DNA from: JADKAV01 sp037046735
Lineage (GTDB): Bacteria > Actinomycetota > Actinomycetes > S36-B12 > UBA10799
NCBI GenBank assembly: GCA_037046735.1
Contig: JBAOHC010000001.1
Location: 3,216 to 67,215, forward strand
DNA: 64,000 nt
Direction of reading: 5' to 3'
Part shown: positions 53,480 through 62,265 of the stretch, one piece after another
How the letters are laid out: each line of letters opens with the position of its first letter
Numbering within the stretch: the first letter of the stretch is position 1
The notes under the pieces: model-generated
Told to the model about the DNA's origin: nothing
The model's input: only the letters and a program-made list of their open reading frames with translations
Databases searched by the model: none
Made by a program: the position numbers and the translations under genes

Positions 53480-54115
53480 TCAGACCAGCGTGATTTCAGG
53501 GGGTGGGGGTGGGAGTTCGTTCACCTGGGACGATTCCGACTTTCCAAGGTCAACCTTCTTCGAAGTGGTAGAGATGCTGGCCGACACCCACTTGAAGAAC
53601 GCCCCAATCGTGCTCGAGTCTGCGGTATCGAGCATGACCACAGTGTCAGTTACCTGTTTGAGGATGTTCGAGTCCGCACCGGAGCCTGCGGCGCACGCGA
53701 TGACCATTCCAGTCTTGGCGGTCTTGAACTCATTCAGACCAGCCTGCCAGTCATCAGTGGGCATTCCATCAGTCATCAGAAATACCAGGGGTTTCCAGTC
53801 CCCCTTCACTTCGGCGGTGGTCTTCTGCACCTCGCGCTCCATGCACTCCTTCGTGAGCCGAAGCGCATCCCCCAACGACGTTGTCGTACCCGCCTGGATG
53901 TCCGGCGGCTGGAAATTCATCAAATCTGTCAAGGGGACCAGCTGCTTGGCGGTCCCGTCGAAGGTGATCACGCTAATGCATGCTGTCTCGAGGGCATATG
54001 GGTCCGTCCGCAGGGTGCTGACCAGAATCTGCATTCCATTTCGGACTGCTTCGATGGGTTCTCCGTGCATGGATCCAGAGACGTCAAGCACTAGGTACAC
54101 AGGCAGCCGACGCAT
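53480..54115 (-). CDS. terY: TerY-like vWA protein
   Basis: Same size (211 residues) and layout as its neighbour: MIDAS YLVLDVSGSMHGEPIEAV, Thr in AGTTTSLGDALRLT, MTDGMPTDDWQ and the tail NELPPPPPEITLV. The two probably arose by tandem duplication. ATG 54115 has CGGGAG about six bases upstream. First gene of the TerY-P unit; the 167-bp gap before it, which follows the HAD gene on the same strand, could hold a promoter (TAGTAG-like box near 54165). Confidence 0.9.
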   Translation of the reverse strand: MRRLPVYLVLDVSGSMHGEPIEAVRNGMQILVSTLRTDPYALETACISVITFDGTAKQLVPLTDLMNFQPPDIQAGTTTSLGDALRLTKECMEREVQKTTAEVKGDWKPLVFLMTDGMPTDDWQAGLNEFKTAKTGMVIACAAGSGADSNILKQVTDTVVMLDTADSSTIGAFFKWVSASISTTSKKVDLGKSESSQVNELPPPPPEITLV

Positions 54116-54282
54116 TGTGATCTCCCGTTTGATCGTTGGTCTAGCGCTTCGCGGAATCTACTATTTGTTAGACTCCTAGCCTATTCGATGGCCTCCCGGC
54201 AAAGCGAGGCGAACCCCCCCACAATTGGACCAAACTGGACACCCAAGGATCCACCAGGACAGCGTCCGCACTCGACACAATC

Positions 54283-55083
54283 CTACGCTCGGCAGGCCTC
54301 ATCCCCTGGTGACGGCAGCAGGCGATCAGCCAGCCATTCGGCCACTAGAGCCACTTGCCCGGCACCCGACCCCGCAACCGCATGGGTCCGCGTATCGCTG
54401 AGCAGGCGATGCGCCTCGCTGCCGGCCGGACAGACTGCGCATGGCGCTGCTAGAAGCATTTCGACATCCATGGCGGTGTCACCTGCAGCAGCACGAACTT
54501 CCAGTCCGTGCTGCTCGACAAGCCGTCGAACAGCATCCGCCTTCCCGAAACCCATCGGTGCCAGATAGCCTCGCCGCCCCTGCACCGACGCGACCCAGCC
54601 ATTCCGCTGCGCCAATGCCCGCAGGTCAGCTTGCTGATGCTGGTTCAAAGCCACCTGTGAGACACGTTGGGCAAACAGCCCTGGTTGCACATTGAGGGTT
54701 CTGCCTCGGGGTACGATCGCGGCCAGTTCCTTCTGGGCTGCAGTCCTGTTCCATCCCAATCGGCCACCCGTGCGTATCACTTCATGCGTCCACGCCTGAT
54801 CCACTAGCCCATCAACCAAGATGGTGGCCCCATTCAGGAGCACCGCGAGTCTCGGCTTCACCCCAGGCCATTCCATTCGGATGAACTGATCGACACGGCG
54901 AGCCGACACCGGTATGAGACCGTCGATCTGGGACATACGCTTCCACGCAAGGTAGCCGCGCTTGGTTGTTCCGCTCCAGCCACCCCGCCAAGAGTCGACT
55001 ACCACCATGTCGTGTGGGTTCGGTTCTCCTCTCCCGGAGACACACAGGGTGCCGTCGATGTCAGAAACGACGACCGCCCTCAC
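54283..55083 (-). CDS. HAD superfamily phosphatase of the Ter biosynthetic module
   Basis: A 266-residue HAD hydrolase with motif I VVSDIDGTLCVSG and motif III/IV region AAAGDTAMDVEMLLAAP, of the Cof/sucrose-phosphatase-like class with a C2 cap (large insertion between the motifs). In Ter operons such HADs are thought to remove a phosphate in the synthesis of a nucleoside-like compound. The start is GTG 55083, overlapping the StiP stop (GTGA); the upstream in-frame ATG (55137) lies inside that gene. Confidence 0.85.
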   Translation of the reverse strand: MRAVVVSDIDGTLCVSGRGEPNPHDMVVVDSWRGGWSGTTKRGYLAWKRMSQIDGLIPVSARRVDQFIRMEWPGVKPRLAVLLNGATILVDGLVDQAWTHEVIRTGGRLGWNRTAAQKELAAIVPRGRTLNVQPGLFAQRVSQVALNQHQQADLRALAQRNGWVASVQGRRGYLAPMGFGKADAVRRLVEQHGLEVRAAAGDTAMDVEMLLAAPCAVCPAGSEAHRLLSDTRTHAVAGSGAGQVALVAEWLADRLLPSPGDEACRA

Positions 55084-56210
55084 GGGTGCGAAGCCAATCG
55101 TTGCGGTCGAATGACCCCAATGCATCGATATGGCCACGTGTCTGCGGGCACGACCTGGGTTCCCCGATAGGCAGCCAGCGCGTGTATGTGAGAAAGGTCA
55201 GCGTGTTTCATCCAGTCTGGATGCACCAGCACTGACCATGGAACGCGACGTTGAAGAACTCGTGTGGTTTCACCCAACCCCGGCTTCATGAGAATCACAT
55301 CGCCGATCCCCAGCCGTTGAGCGAGTTGCCACATGTTGGGCAGCGGGACTACTTGAGGCATGAATCCCGTATCGCTGGATGCTCCAGCCGAGCATGCATT
55401 CACAGCGTCGATCGCTTCCCTAGTTCGATCAAACCGCGCATGCTCGGGATACATGCGTGCGCCGTGGTACTGCGATGAGGAGACACCCGGGCGAGGCAGA
55501 ACGGTCCGTGAGACCAAGCCGCAACTCGTCGAGTTCAGACAGGCTGTGGGGATCAGGATGTCGTCGCGAGTTCCAGCGATATCGGCTACTCCTGCAGGGT
55601 CCGCCAGGACCGCCAAGCGATCTGGGAAGAGACTTTCGAACGGTCCCAGGTTGGACCGCAGGAATTGCCGCAACTCTGCACGAATGGCGCCTTTGCCGCT
55701 CCAACCATCCACGAACATGACCTGCCGTGGATCATGGTGGACCGCGATCCAGGCTAGAGCGTGTCGATCAACGCCCCTGCCCTTGATGATGGATATTGCA
55801 TAGTGTTGGCAGGCCCGAGCATTTACCGTCTTCAGCCTGTGCTGTATCCACACTCCAGCAGGCACCCCGGCCCTAGCTAATGAGACCAGAACCACTTCCC
55901 CGTCAGGGATGAGACGGTCAATCTGGTCAGCAACGTGAGCGACCGCCGCAGCAACAATCACAGCGTTACGGGACAACGCGGCATCGAAGAGTGCCGTGTA
56001 CTCCTCATTCGGGGGCAACTCGATGGGGAGGTCGTCGGCATAGTGTGACTTACCAGATTGGATGTCCCGTTCGCGTCGCGCGACGTCGCGCTCCAGGTGC
56101 ACATGCGTGTAGTCAGCCAGCAGCCATCCCACCTCGTCGTGCCGGAAGGAGGAGAAGTCGGGACCGTAAAGAGGGCCGCTGCCGGGTCCGATCTCTTTGG
56201 GTTGATTCAT
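55080..56210 (-). CDS. StiP-type protein: PRTase-like domain plus PELOTA RNA-binding domain
   Basis: A 376-residue protein typical of Ter operons, annotated elsewhere as cysteine protease StiP and reinterpreted as a phosphoribosyltransferase. N-terminus SSFRHDEVGWLLADYTHVHL; then VVLVSLARAGVPAGVWIQH and the PRPP-loop-like QVMFVDGWSGKGAIRAEL. The C-terminal 90 residues (NMWQLAQRLGIGDVILMKPG ... VPWSVLVHPDW) fit the PELOTA RNA-binding domain. ATG 56210 overlaps the PRTase-TRSP stop (ATGA). Confidence 0.85.
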   Translation of the reverse strand: MNQPKEIGPGSGPLYGPDFSSFRHDEVGWLLADYTHVHLERDVARRERDIQSGKSHYADDLPIELPPNEEYTALFDAALSRNAVIVAAAVAHVADQIDRLIPDGEVVLVSLARAGVPAGVWIQHRLKTVNARACQHYAISIIKGRGVDRHALAWIAVHHDPRQVMFVDGWSGKGAIRAELRQFLRSNLGPFESLFPDRLAVLADPAGVADIAGTRDDILIPTACLNSTSCGLVSRTVLPRPGVSSSQYHGARMYPEHARFDRTREAIDAVNACSAGASSDTGFMPQVVPLPNMWQLAQRLGIGDVILMKPGLGETTRVLQRRVPWSVLVHPDWMKHADLSHIHALAAYRGTQVVPADTWPYRCIGVIRPQRLASHP

Positions 56211-57433
56211 CTGGTGCGCTTTACGTCCCAGGTCCAAACCGTCCCTGTGCAACAGCTGCCCGCGGCAGCAAGCAACTCGGCCCTGGCCACTCGTGGCTGC
56301 GTTCCGTGGGTGTCAGGCAGCATCACGACAGTTTGGTCGTATACGGGCTCGCCAGCGGTGGTCGCAGGGCCGTTATAGAGGAAGGCTGGGACGTCGCGTG
56401 AATACTCGGAGGGAAAAGTCACTCCGCTTCGCAGAGGGTAGTCCGGCCTGTCGATGACCACCGCCGGGGATCGGGTCGTGGACTGGACGTCAGCGCCGAG
56501 TGCAACGGCGACCCGGACTGCCGGGTAGATCCCTTCCTCCACGCCGATCACCAGAGTCTTGGCGCCCTCTTGTTCACTAGGCAGGGTGGCCAGTTGCCTG
56601 TCGAGGAATTCGACCGCCCGCACCCGATCGGCAAACCCAGCGCCACTGCGCGCGTCCGGCACGAGCGCTGGGCTAAGTGGCAGGGGACGCACGCGCTGTG
56701 GCGATAGGCGCATGGCCTGATCCGCTCTCAAACTCGGCTCGGCCAATAGGCACGCGACCCTTGCAGGCGCATCGTCCGCGAAGGAAAGCCGAACGTCGAG
56801 CAACGACGCGACTCGCACATCGACACCAGCCATCTCAGAAAGGAGATGTAGGCGTTCGCGGTCTGAGTCCGGGCGGGCGTCGATGAGGCAGGCGATCACA
56901 TACCGACGGTTCGGAAACACTCCGTTGATCTGGCTGATGACGCGCCATGCAGTCTCACCAGTGGACAACTCGTCATCGACCAGCACCACATCTGGGCCCG
57001 CCAACAACGCGTCGTGCACCCCACGAAGTAGAAAGTGGGACGGCGCATGCGAATGTAACTCCTCAGACTGCAGCCAAATACCTGGCGCATCGCTCACGTC
57101 GCGGGTCGTCTGGGTCAGCACCGAGCCTGGCAATGCGTCTGCCACCAGGCCGGCCAAACCGCAGGCAGTCTCGGCGAATCCGAGCACCAACACGTTCTCA
57201 GGCATCGGCCCGCCCCAGGCATGCCGCACCTCGTCGGCAAGCGACCGCGCGGCGTCGACTGCAATGGATCCTGACACAGGTACATGCTTGGCGAGTACGC
57301 GGGACACGATCAGATGCGCCCTCTTGGGATTGCGGCGCAGCCCGACTCCTGCGAGCTCGTCGAATGTCAGTCCCGTCCGACTCTCGCTCCGCAGCACACG
57401 GAAGTCGATGCTCTCTGCCGCGAACCCACGCAT
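56207..57433 (-). CDS. Phosphoribosyltransferase with TRSP domain
   Basis: A protein of about 408 residues. The PRTase part has NPKRAHLIVSRVLAKHVPV and the PRPP motif VVLVDDELSTGETAWRVISQ. The C-terminal TRSP domain carries its namesake motif in QSTTRSPAVV, with YPLRSGVTFPSEYSRDVPAF following. Ter operons encode this protein next to the StiP-like PRTase and it is predicted to act in nucleoside-like metabolite synthesis. The start is uncertain: ATG 57433 (GTG 57436 just before it) lies right after the aldolase stop; the open frame reaches up to 57604 but would overlap the aldolase by 167 bp. Confidence 0.85.
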   Translation of the reverse strand: MRGFAAESIDFRVLRSESRTGLTFDELAGVGLRRNPKRAHLIVSRVLAKHVPVSGSIAVDAARSLADEVRHAWGGPMPENVLVLGFAETACGLAGLVADALPGSVLTQTTRDVSDAPGIWLQSEELHSHAPSHFLLRGVHDALLAGPDVVLVDDELSTGETAWRVISQINGVFPNRRYVIACLIDARPDSDRERLHLLSEMAGVDVRVASLLDVRLSFADDAPARVACLLAEPSLRADQAMRLSPQRVRPLPLSPALVPDARSGAGFADRVRAVEFLDRQLATLPSEQEGAKTLVIGVEEGIYPAVRVAVALGADVQSTTRSPAVVIDRPDYPLRSGVTFPSEYSRDVPAFLYNGPATTAGEPVYDQTVVMLPDTHGTQPRVARAELLAAAGSCCTGTVWTWDVKRTR

Positions 57434-57437
57434 CACG

Positions 57438-58631
57438 TCACTGGGTTTCTGCGGAGGGAATAGCTCCGTCCGATGTGCGCCCCACATCGATGGGAGCGAG
57501 TGCACCGACAAGGTCCCGGTGTGTCCGGCGGCGGCGCAATACTCCAAAAACCTTAGCCCGGCGAACTGTCCGCTCAGCCCAGAGGCGATGCGGCAGTGCC
57601 TCATTCATCTTGTTGCCATATGGAGACGGCGTGGCGCCCTCACTTTCGTGGACTCCAGTCGCGTCGGCGTACTCCTCGTGAGTCACAGCCTGCCACGCGT
57701 TGATCACTGGCACCTGTGTCGGGTGAATGGCGCTCTTGCCCACCAGGCCATGCGCCCGGTCCAACGTCAACTCATCAACAAGCGCGCCGAAACGAGCCCG
57801 AAGGGGGTCGGCTGCTAACCCCTCGGATTCCGGCAGGGAGATACGGGGGCTACCCGATGACAAGGGTCCACGACCAGTGCCCGAGAAGTGCTCCCAGACA
57901 CAGCCCGACGTTGCCAGTCCATGCTCCCTGTCGCCGGCGAAAGCACCCACGATCGCGCTGATGGCATCGCGCAGCGGACCGTAGTCGTAGGAGGTCAGGT
58001 TGCGAGTGCGGCGCAGCCCGAGCGATCCCAGGATATCAACGGCACCGATCCGTAGGGAGAGGACGACATCCCTGTTCGCATCAACCGAGTCTCGGGTCTG
58101 CTCCAGCCATTGGGATCGCCTCAAAGGGTCCGCAAGTTCCCCCGATTCCAACACAGGCACTGCCCAGACCTGACAGCCCCTGGCATCGGCGGCTTGCCGA
58201 ACAGCTGCCAGCCACTGCGACCCGTTCTGAGCCGAATACTTCGGAATCACGAAACCCACGATGCGCCTGCGGGTGTCTTCAGCGCACACCTTCAAGATCT
58301 CCGAAGGATGGCGAACTCGGCAGAACAACAGTGGGGTCGCCTCTTGGGGCCTCTGTGAAAGCTCTCTCAGGGCCGATGACAGATTGGCGTGGGCAAGGGC
58401 GACCTCATGCTGCCCGATGGCGTCTTCGAGGCAAACCACCACAGAAGTCGTCCCCACTTGCTTCTGCCTCTCCAACACAGATGCCAGTCCCGGATGAGTC
58501 CCACGCGTGTACAACATGGCCCCGAGCGCATCCGAGATCACCCTTTGATCACTGGCTTCGTTGAACTCAGTGGGGGGTAGGGCGAAGAGCCCATCAAGTT
58601 CGTGCGAAGTCATCGTGCTGAAGTGGCGCAC
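57438..58631 (-). CDS. HpcH/HpaI aldolase / citrate lyase beta-like protein of the Ter module
   Basis: A 397-residue TIM-barrel enzyme of the CitE-like family: VVVCLEDAIGQHEV, then LSLRIGAVDILGSLGL and GLVGKSAIHPTQVPVINAW, the usual acidic and binding motifs. It probably forms or cleaves a C-C bond in the metabolite made by the Ter biosynthetic genes. GTG 58631 has GAGG five bases upstream; ATG 58613 is an alternative. It starts 58 bp after the TerD-family gene. The ATP-grasp ligase often found in this module is not present. Confidence 0.82.
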   Translation of the reverse strand: MRHFSTMTSHELDGLFALPPTEFNEASDQRVISDALGAMLYTRGTHPGLASVLERQKQVGTTSVVVCLEDAIGQHEVALAHANLSSALRELSQRPQEATPLLFCRVRHPSEILKVCAEDTRRRIVGFVIPKYSAQNGSQWLAAVRQAADARGCQVWAVPVLESGELADPLRRSQWLEQTRDSVDANRDVVLSLRIGAVDILGSLGLRRTRNLTSYDYGPLRDAISAIVGAFAGDREHGLATSGCVWEHFSGTGRGPLSSGSPRISLPESEGLAADPLRARFGALVDELTLDRAHGLVGKSAIHPTQVPVINAWQAVTHEEYADATGVHESEGATPSPYGNKMNEALPHRLWAERTVRRAKVFGVLRRRRTHRDLVGALAPIDVGRTSDGAIPSAETQ

Positions 58632-58689
58632 AGAATCCTCATCCCAAGAACCTGATCGGAAGCCAAGCGCTTACGTTGGATCTGCTGGT

Positions 58690-59346
58690 CTACTTGCTGC
58701 TCGCTGCCCACCGCATGCCCCAGCCATATGCCTGGTCCATCGCCTGGTGATTGGCGACATAGCGGACTTCACGCTGGACGGTCAGATCGTTGCCGCTGTT
58801 CTGCAGGAGAGCGATGGCACACAGGCGTGCACCCCCTGCTTTCTCATCAACCTTCACCTCTACCTCCGGACCTCCGTTGGGGTGCAGAGTGACGACTCCC
58901 TGTGCCTTGTCCCAGCTGGGAGCACCCTCATAGATGAACGCGAAGACAAGAACCCGGCGAATCTCTGCGATGTGAGCCAAGTTGATGAGCAGGTTCTCCC
59001 CACCCTCGGTATCCCCGGAGCGATCATCGCCATCAAGCATGATGTAGGGCGGTTGATCAAGGTGCCCGAAGAGCTTCCCAACTGCCTGAATGGCTCCCTT
59101 AGTCCCATCCGTCAGTTCGTAGAGAGATCCCAGATCCAGATCAATGGCGGACTTGCCGCCCATCTTGGAACGCCATCCGCTGGCGCTGGCTCCCGACGCC
59201 CAGTTCAGGTTGACGCGCATGGTGCCTGACGCCGACCCTTGCTTGGTCAGCGAGACTGCCGGAGCCTGCTTCGTGAGCGTGACCTTGCTGAGCTTGACCG
59301 GAGGCTGACTGGGGCCGCCTGGAACGTTCTTACTGTATTCGACCAT
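58690..59346 (-). CDS. TerD-family tellurium resistance protein (TerA-like)
   Basis: A 218-residue protein. After a Lys-rich start (KLSKVTLTKQAPAVSLTKQG), a TerD-type beta-sandwich follows, with DLDLGSLYELTDGTKG, the calcium-site sequence YIMLDGDDRSGDTEGGENLLI and VLVFAFIYEGAPSWDKAQG. TerD-family proteins bind Ca2+ in the cytoplasm and associate with the membrane-bound TerC. ATG 59346 has AGAAGGA eight bases upstream; ATG 59355 has none at a workable distance. 76 bp after terC. Confidence 0.87.
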   Translation of the reverse strand: MVEYSKNVPGGPSQPPVKLSKVTLTKQAPAVSLTKQGSASGTMRVNLNWASGASASGWRSKMGGKSAIDLDLGSLYELTDGTKGAIQAVGKLFGHLDQPPYIMLDGDDRSGDTEGGENLLINLAHIAEIRRVLVFAFIYEGAPSWDKAQGVVTLHPNGGPEVEVKVDEKAGGARLCAIALLQNSGNDLTVQREVRYVANHQAMDQAYGWGMRWAASSK

Positions 59347-59422
59347 GGTGATCATCCTTCTCTAATGGGAGCCGCAAAGGGGAGCGATCCTTTGGTTGGC
59401 GTCCTCCGACATGGGGACTTCC

Positions 59423-60514
59423 TCAAATGGAACGCTCGACCAGGGAATCATCGGTCGGCGACGCTCCGGACGATCTGCGCCTATTCCTCAACAGGGAGGA
59501 CACAAACGCCAACAAAATGAAGCCGATGCCAATCAAGCCTGTGACCACTTCGGGGATCTCATATCTGATGGAGAAGAGAAGCAGAGCAGCCAAGGCGCCG
59601 ATGGCATAGTGCGCACCATGTTCCAGGAAGACGTACTCAGCCAACGTCCCGCGACGAACGAGGAAGACCGTCAGAGAACGTATGTACATAGCGCCTATGC
59701 CAAGTCCTGCGGCGATCACGAAGATGTTGGACGTGATCGCAAAGGCACCGATCACCCCGTCGAAACTGAAGGAAGCGTCCAACAGCTCCAGGTACATGAA
59801 CAAGAAGAAGGCCGCTTTGCCTGTTGCCACTGCACCGTCTGCAGCACTGGCAGGCCCCGCGATTCCTGCCAACGAGTCATCGTCTTCGTCTGCGCCGCCC
59901 TCGAAGAACAACGCGAGTCCATTGACGATGAGGTACGTGATGAGTCCTAGCGCGCCCGCGATCATCACAGTTGACGAGTCATCCCCAGCCAGCCAGGTCG
60001 CTGAAGCGACAAGAGCGCATAGCGCCACCACGACGGACAGCGCCTCTACACCGGCGACACGGGCCAGCGGACGCTCGATCACTGCGATCCAACGAATCTC
60101 ACGATCCTCCAGCATGAAATCGAGGAAGATCATAAGCAAGAACATGCCCCCGAAGGAGGCAATGGCGGGATGTGCAGCAGTGAGTTCCGCCGCATAGGTG
60201 TCCGGATCGTTGATGGCAAGATCGATGACTTCAACGGGCCCCAGACCGGCCGTGACCGCCACAATCGCCAAGGGAAACACGAGCCGCATCCCAAAAACTG
60301 CGATCACGATTCCCACGGTCAGGAAGATCTTCTGCCACCAAGGGCTCATGCGCTCCAGGACCGTGGCATTGACAACTGCGTTGTCAAATGAGAGCGAAAT
60401 CTCAAGTATCCCAAGAATCGCCACGATGATCAGGACTTCAGGCCCGCCAAGCCACAGTGCCGCAGCCAACACGGCCACGGTCACACCAACTGACCAGCCA
60501 AAAATTCTAACCAT
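59423..60514 (-). CDS. DUF475 / TerC family integral membrane protein
   Basis: A 363-residue membrane protein with about nine hydrophobic segments. Two related motifs place acidic residues in the membrane: ILEISLSFDNAVVNATVLER near residue 40 and LELLDASFSFDGVIGAFAIT near 250, the TerC/DUF475 signature thought to bind metal ions. Also SFGGMFLLMIFLDFMLEDRE. In Ter systems it anchors the TerD proteins and vWA partners to the membrane. It follows terD by 35 bp. Confidence 0.9.
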   Translation of the reverse strand: MVRIFGWSVGVTVAVLAAALWLGGPEVLIIVAILGILEISLSFDNAVVNATVLERMSPWWQKIFLTVGIVIAVFGMRLVFPLAIVAVTAGLGPVEVIDLAINDPDTYAAELTAAHPAIASFGGMFLLMIFLDFMLEDREIRWIAVIERPLARVAGVEALSVVVALCALVASATWLAGDDSSTVMIAGALGLITYLIVNGLALFFEGGADEDDDSLAGIAGPASAADGAVATGKAAFFLFMYLELLDASFSFDGVIGAFAITSNIFVIAAGLGIGAMYIRSLTVFLVRRGTLAEYVFLEHGAHYAIGALAALLLFSIRYEIPEVVTGLIGIGFILLAFVSSLLRNRRRSSGASPTDDSLVERSI

Positions 60515-60549
60515 GCCACACCCCCAACGATTGGACTTAGTCAGCGCCT

Positions 60550-61126
60550 TCAGACATTCACACCGTAGTCCTGCGCGATGCCGAGCAGCCCAGTGACATA
60601 CCCCTGACCCATCGCACGGAACTTCCAGTCACCATATTGTGACGGTACAACTCCCCGATCATCATCGCGGTCTCGACTGAGAAGTTCTCGGTCGGGTCGT
60701 ACCGCACTACTTCGGCTCCGTCCGCCTGGTCAACCACTCGGATGAAGGCGTTGCTTACTTGGCCGAAGTTCTGCTTGCGCGCGTCAGCGTCACAGATCGA
60801 GACATGGAAGACGATTCTCTGAATCTCGGCGGGAACCCCCGCGAGATTCACCATGATGCCTTCGTCGTTGCCATCGCCCGAACCAATCAGTGTATCCCGT
60901 GTGTGTTCAACAGAACCATCCGGCGACCGCAAGTTACTGAAGAATACGAAATGCTGGTCGCTTGCCACCCGGCCATCGCTCTTTGCCCGCAATGCAGACG
61001 CGTCCATGTCGAAGTCGTCGCCAGCAGTCGTTCGTTCGTCCCGCCCAAGACCACGACGTATGCCGTCAAGCCTGGCGCCTCACGATATAGACTCACGTTT
61101 CCCCCCTTGGCGAGGTTCACGGCCAT
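60550..61126 (-). pseudogene. terD: TerD family protein (two frameshifts)
   Basis: Three frames add up to a normal TerD of about 191 residues. The start is MAVNLAKGGNVSLYREAPGL from ATG 61126; after a missing G near 61040, GRDERTTAGDDFDMDASALR, FFSNLRSPDGSVEHTRD and GSGDGNDEGIMVNLAGVP, with the double Ca2+-site acidic clusters. After a second break near 60640, GDWKFRAMGQGYVTGLLGIA and the stop at 60550. Every TerD motif is present, so this is either a sequence error or a very recent loss. Confidence 0.8.
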
Positions 61127-61348
61127 ACGAATCCCCGATCTCTTGTTGGACCCCCTCGTACCGCAAAACGGCAGGCGATCCACATCGGATACTAGCGGGC
61201 CACGCGAACACTCTGCTGACCGCAGGTCAGGCCAGGACACTGATTTCGACGAGAGGTGGGGGCGCTCCTAGCGGTGTGTCGACCTCCATTCTGCTGGCTA
61301 TCTGTGATGGGCAGTTCTGGTTGGCACTTTGGCCAGAGGGAGTCGTCA

Positions 61349-61665
61349 TGCCTCGTCCGAAGGAGTTCACGGTCGCGTTGACCGTTGCCGATCGCGCGAA
61401 ACTGACGAAGGTGGTGCCCCTCGGTTACGCATCCGGCCCAGATGATCGCCCGGGCCCGGATCCGGCTCGCCCCGGACGAGACACAGGGTCCGACTCCGGA
61501 CCGCCGGGTGGTCGCCGAACGGCTCGGGGTCTCGAAGAGCACGGTGTACCTGGTGGCCAAGGCGTTCACCATCCATGGTGGTGGGTCGAGGACCTGATCA
61601 CCCGCAAGAAGCGGGCCACTCCGCCGATCGAGCCGACGGTGACCGGTGACGCGGAAGCCCGGGGT
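61349..61665 (+). pseudogene. IS630 family transposase, N-terminal fragment
   Basis: Begins MPRPKEFTVALTVADRAKL and, in shifting frames, reads MIARARI..., RRVVAERLGVSKSTVYLV and VEDLITRKKRATPPIEPTVT: the helix-turn-helix start of an IS630/Tc1-type transposase. At least two frame changes, and the catalytic half is missing. Confidence 0.6.
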
Positions 61666-61669
61666 GATG

Positions 61670-62040
61670 TCAAGGGACATTGAGTTCTGCCCAGTGGCGG
61701 ACAGGAAAAGCTGCCCGGTGACGGTCACGAGTTTTGCCCGGCGATGGCCATGGGTTCTGCACGTCGGGGGCCATCACGGTCGGGGCTATGGCAGCGGCCT
61801 CACCCCTTCGCCGGCCAGGGCTTGGCAGTCGCACGCTGTCGCCGCTGGTTTGGCAGACGTGTGCGTGGTGCAGGAGCCGGTCGACGGTGGCGGTGGCCAG
61901 CGTCTTGGGCATGAGCTCGTCGAAGCCTGAGGGGTGCAGGTTCGAGCTGATCGCGACCGAGCGTTTCTCGTAGGCGGCGTCGACGAGGCGGTAGAGGCCT
62001 TCGGCGGCGTCGGTGGCCACCGGTAAGAGCCCGATGTGAT
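61670..62040 (-). pseudogene. IS21 family istB, C-terminal fragment, with IS21 terminal repeats
   Basis: On the minus strand: HIGLLPVATDAAEGLYRLVD, YEKRSVAISSNLHPSGFDEL, then TATVDRLLHHAHVCQTSGDS, the end of an IstB-type ATPase. The bases at 61680-61760 repeat TTCTGCCC/AGCTGCCCGG/TTTTGCCCGG blocks, as IS21 ends do. The 5' part is missing. It is a different IS21 from the remnant at 37680. Confidence 0.7.
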
Positions 62041-62068
62041 CGACCTATGCCGACATCGGCATAGGTCG
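62041..62068. repeat. Perfect 13-bp palindrome built on TATGCCGA
   Basis: CGACCTATGCCGA, two bases, then its exact reverse complement. TATGCCGA recurs at about 62071-62080 and 62089-62097, and inverted as GGCATAG at about 62172. This looks like the clustered terminal repeats of an insertion element whose body has been replaced. Confidence 0.7.
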
Positions 62069-62265
62069 ATCTATGCCGATCCCGCGACTATGCCGAGGAC
62101 TCTGGGTGATGGTCCGTGGGCAAGCGCGTGCGTCGTGTGGTTTGGCGGCGGGCGTCTTGCGCTGGGCTCTGGCATAGTCGCCGGATGGGGGCAGCTGGCC
62201 TGTCCCGTGGGGAGCACCGGGTGAGGTGTTTCTGACTTTGCGATAGAGAACCGCGGCGAATCAAA

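Noticed and set aside
37680..62040. The istB fragments at 37680 and 61670 as two halves of one split IS21
   Set aside because: The N-terminal and C-terminal fragments appear to belong to different IstB subtypes, and terminal repeats at the two sites differ.
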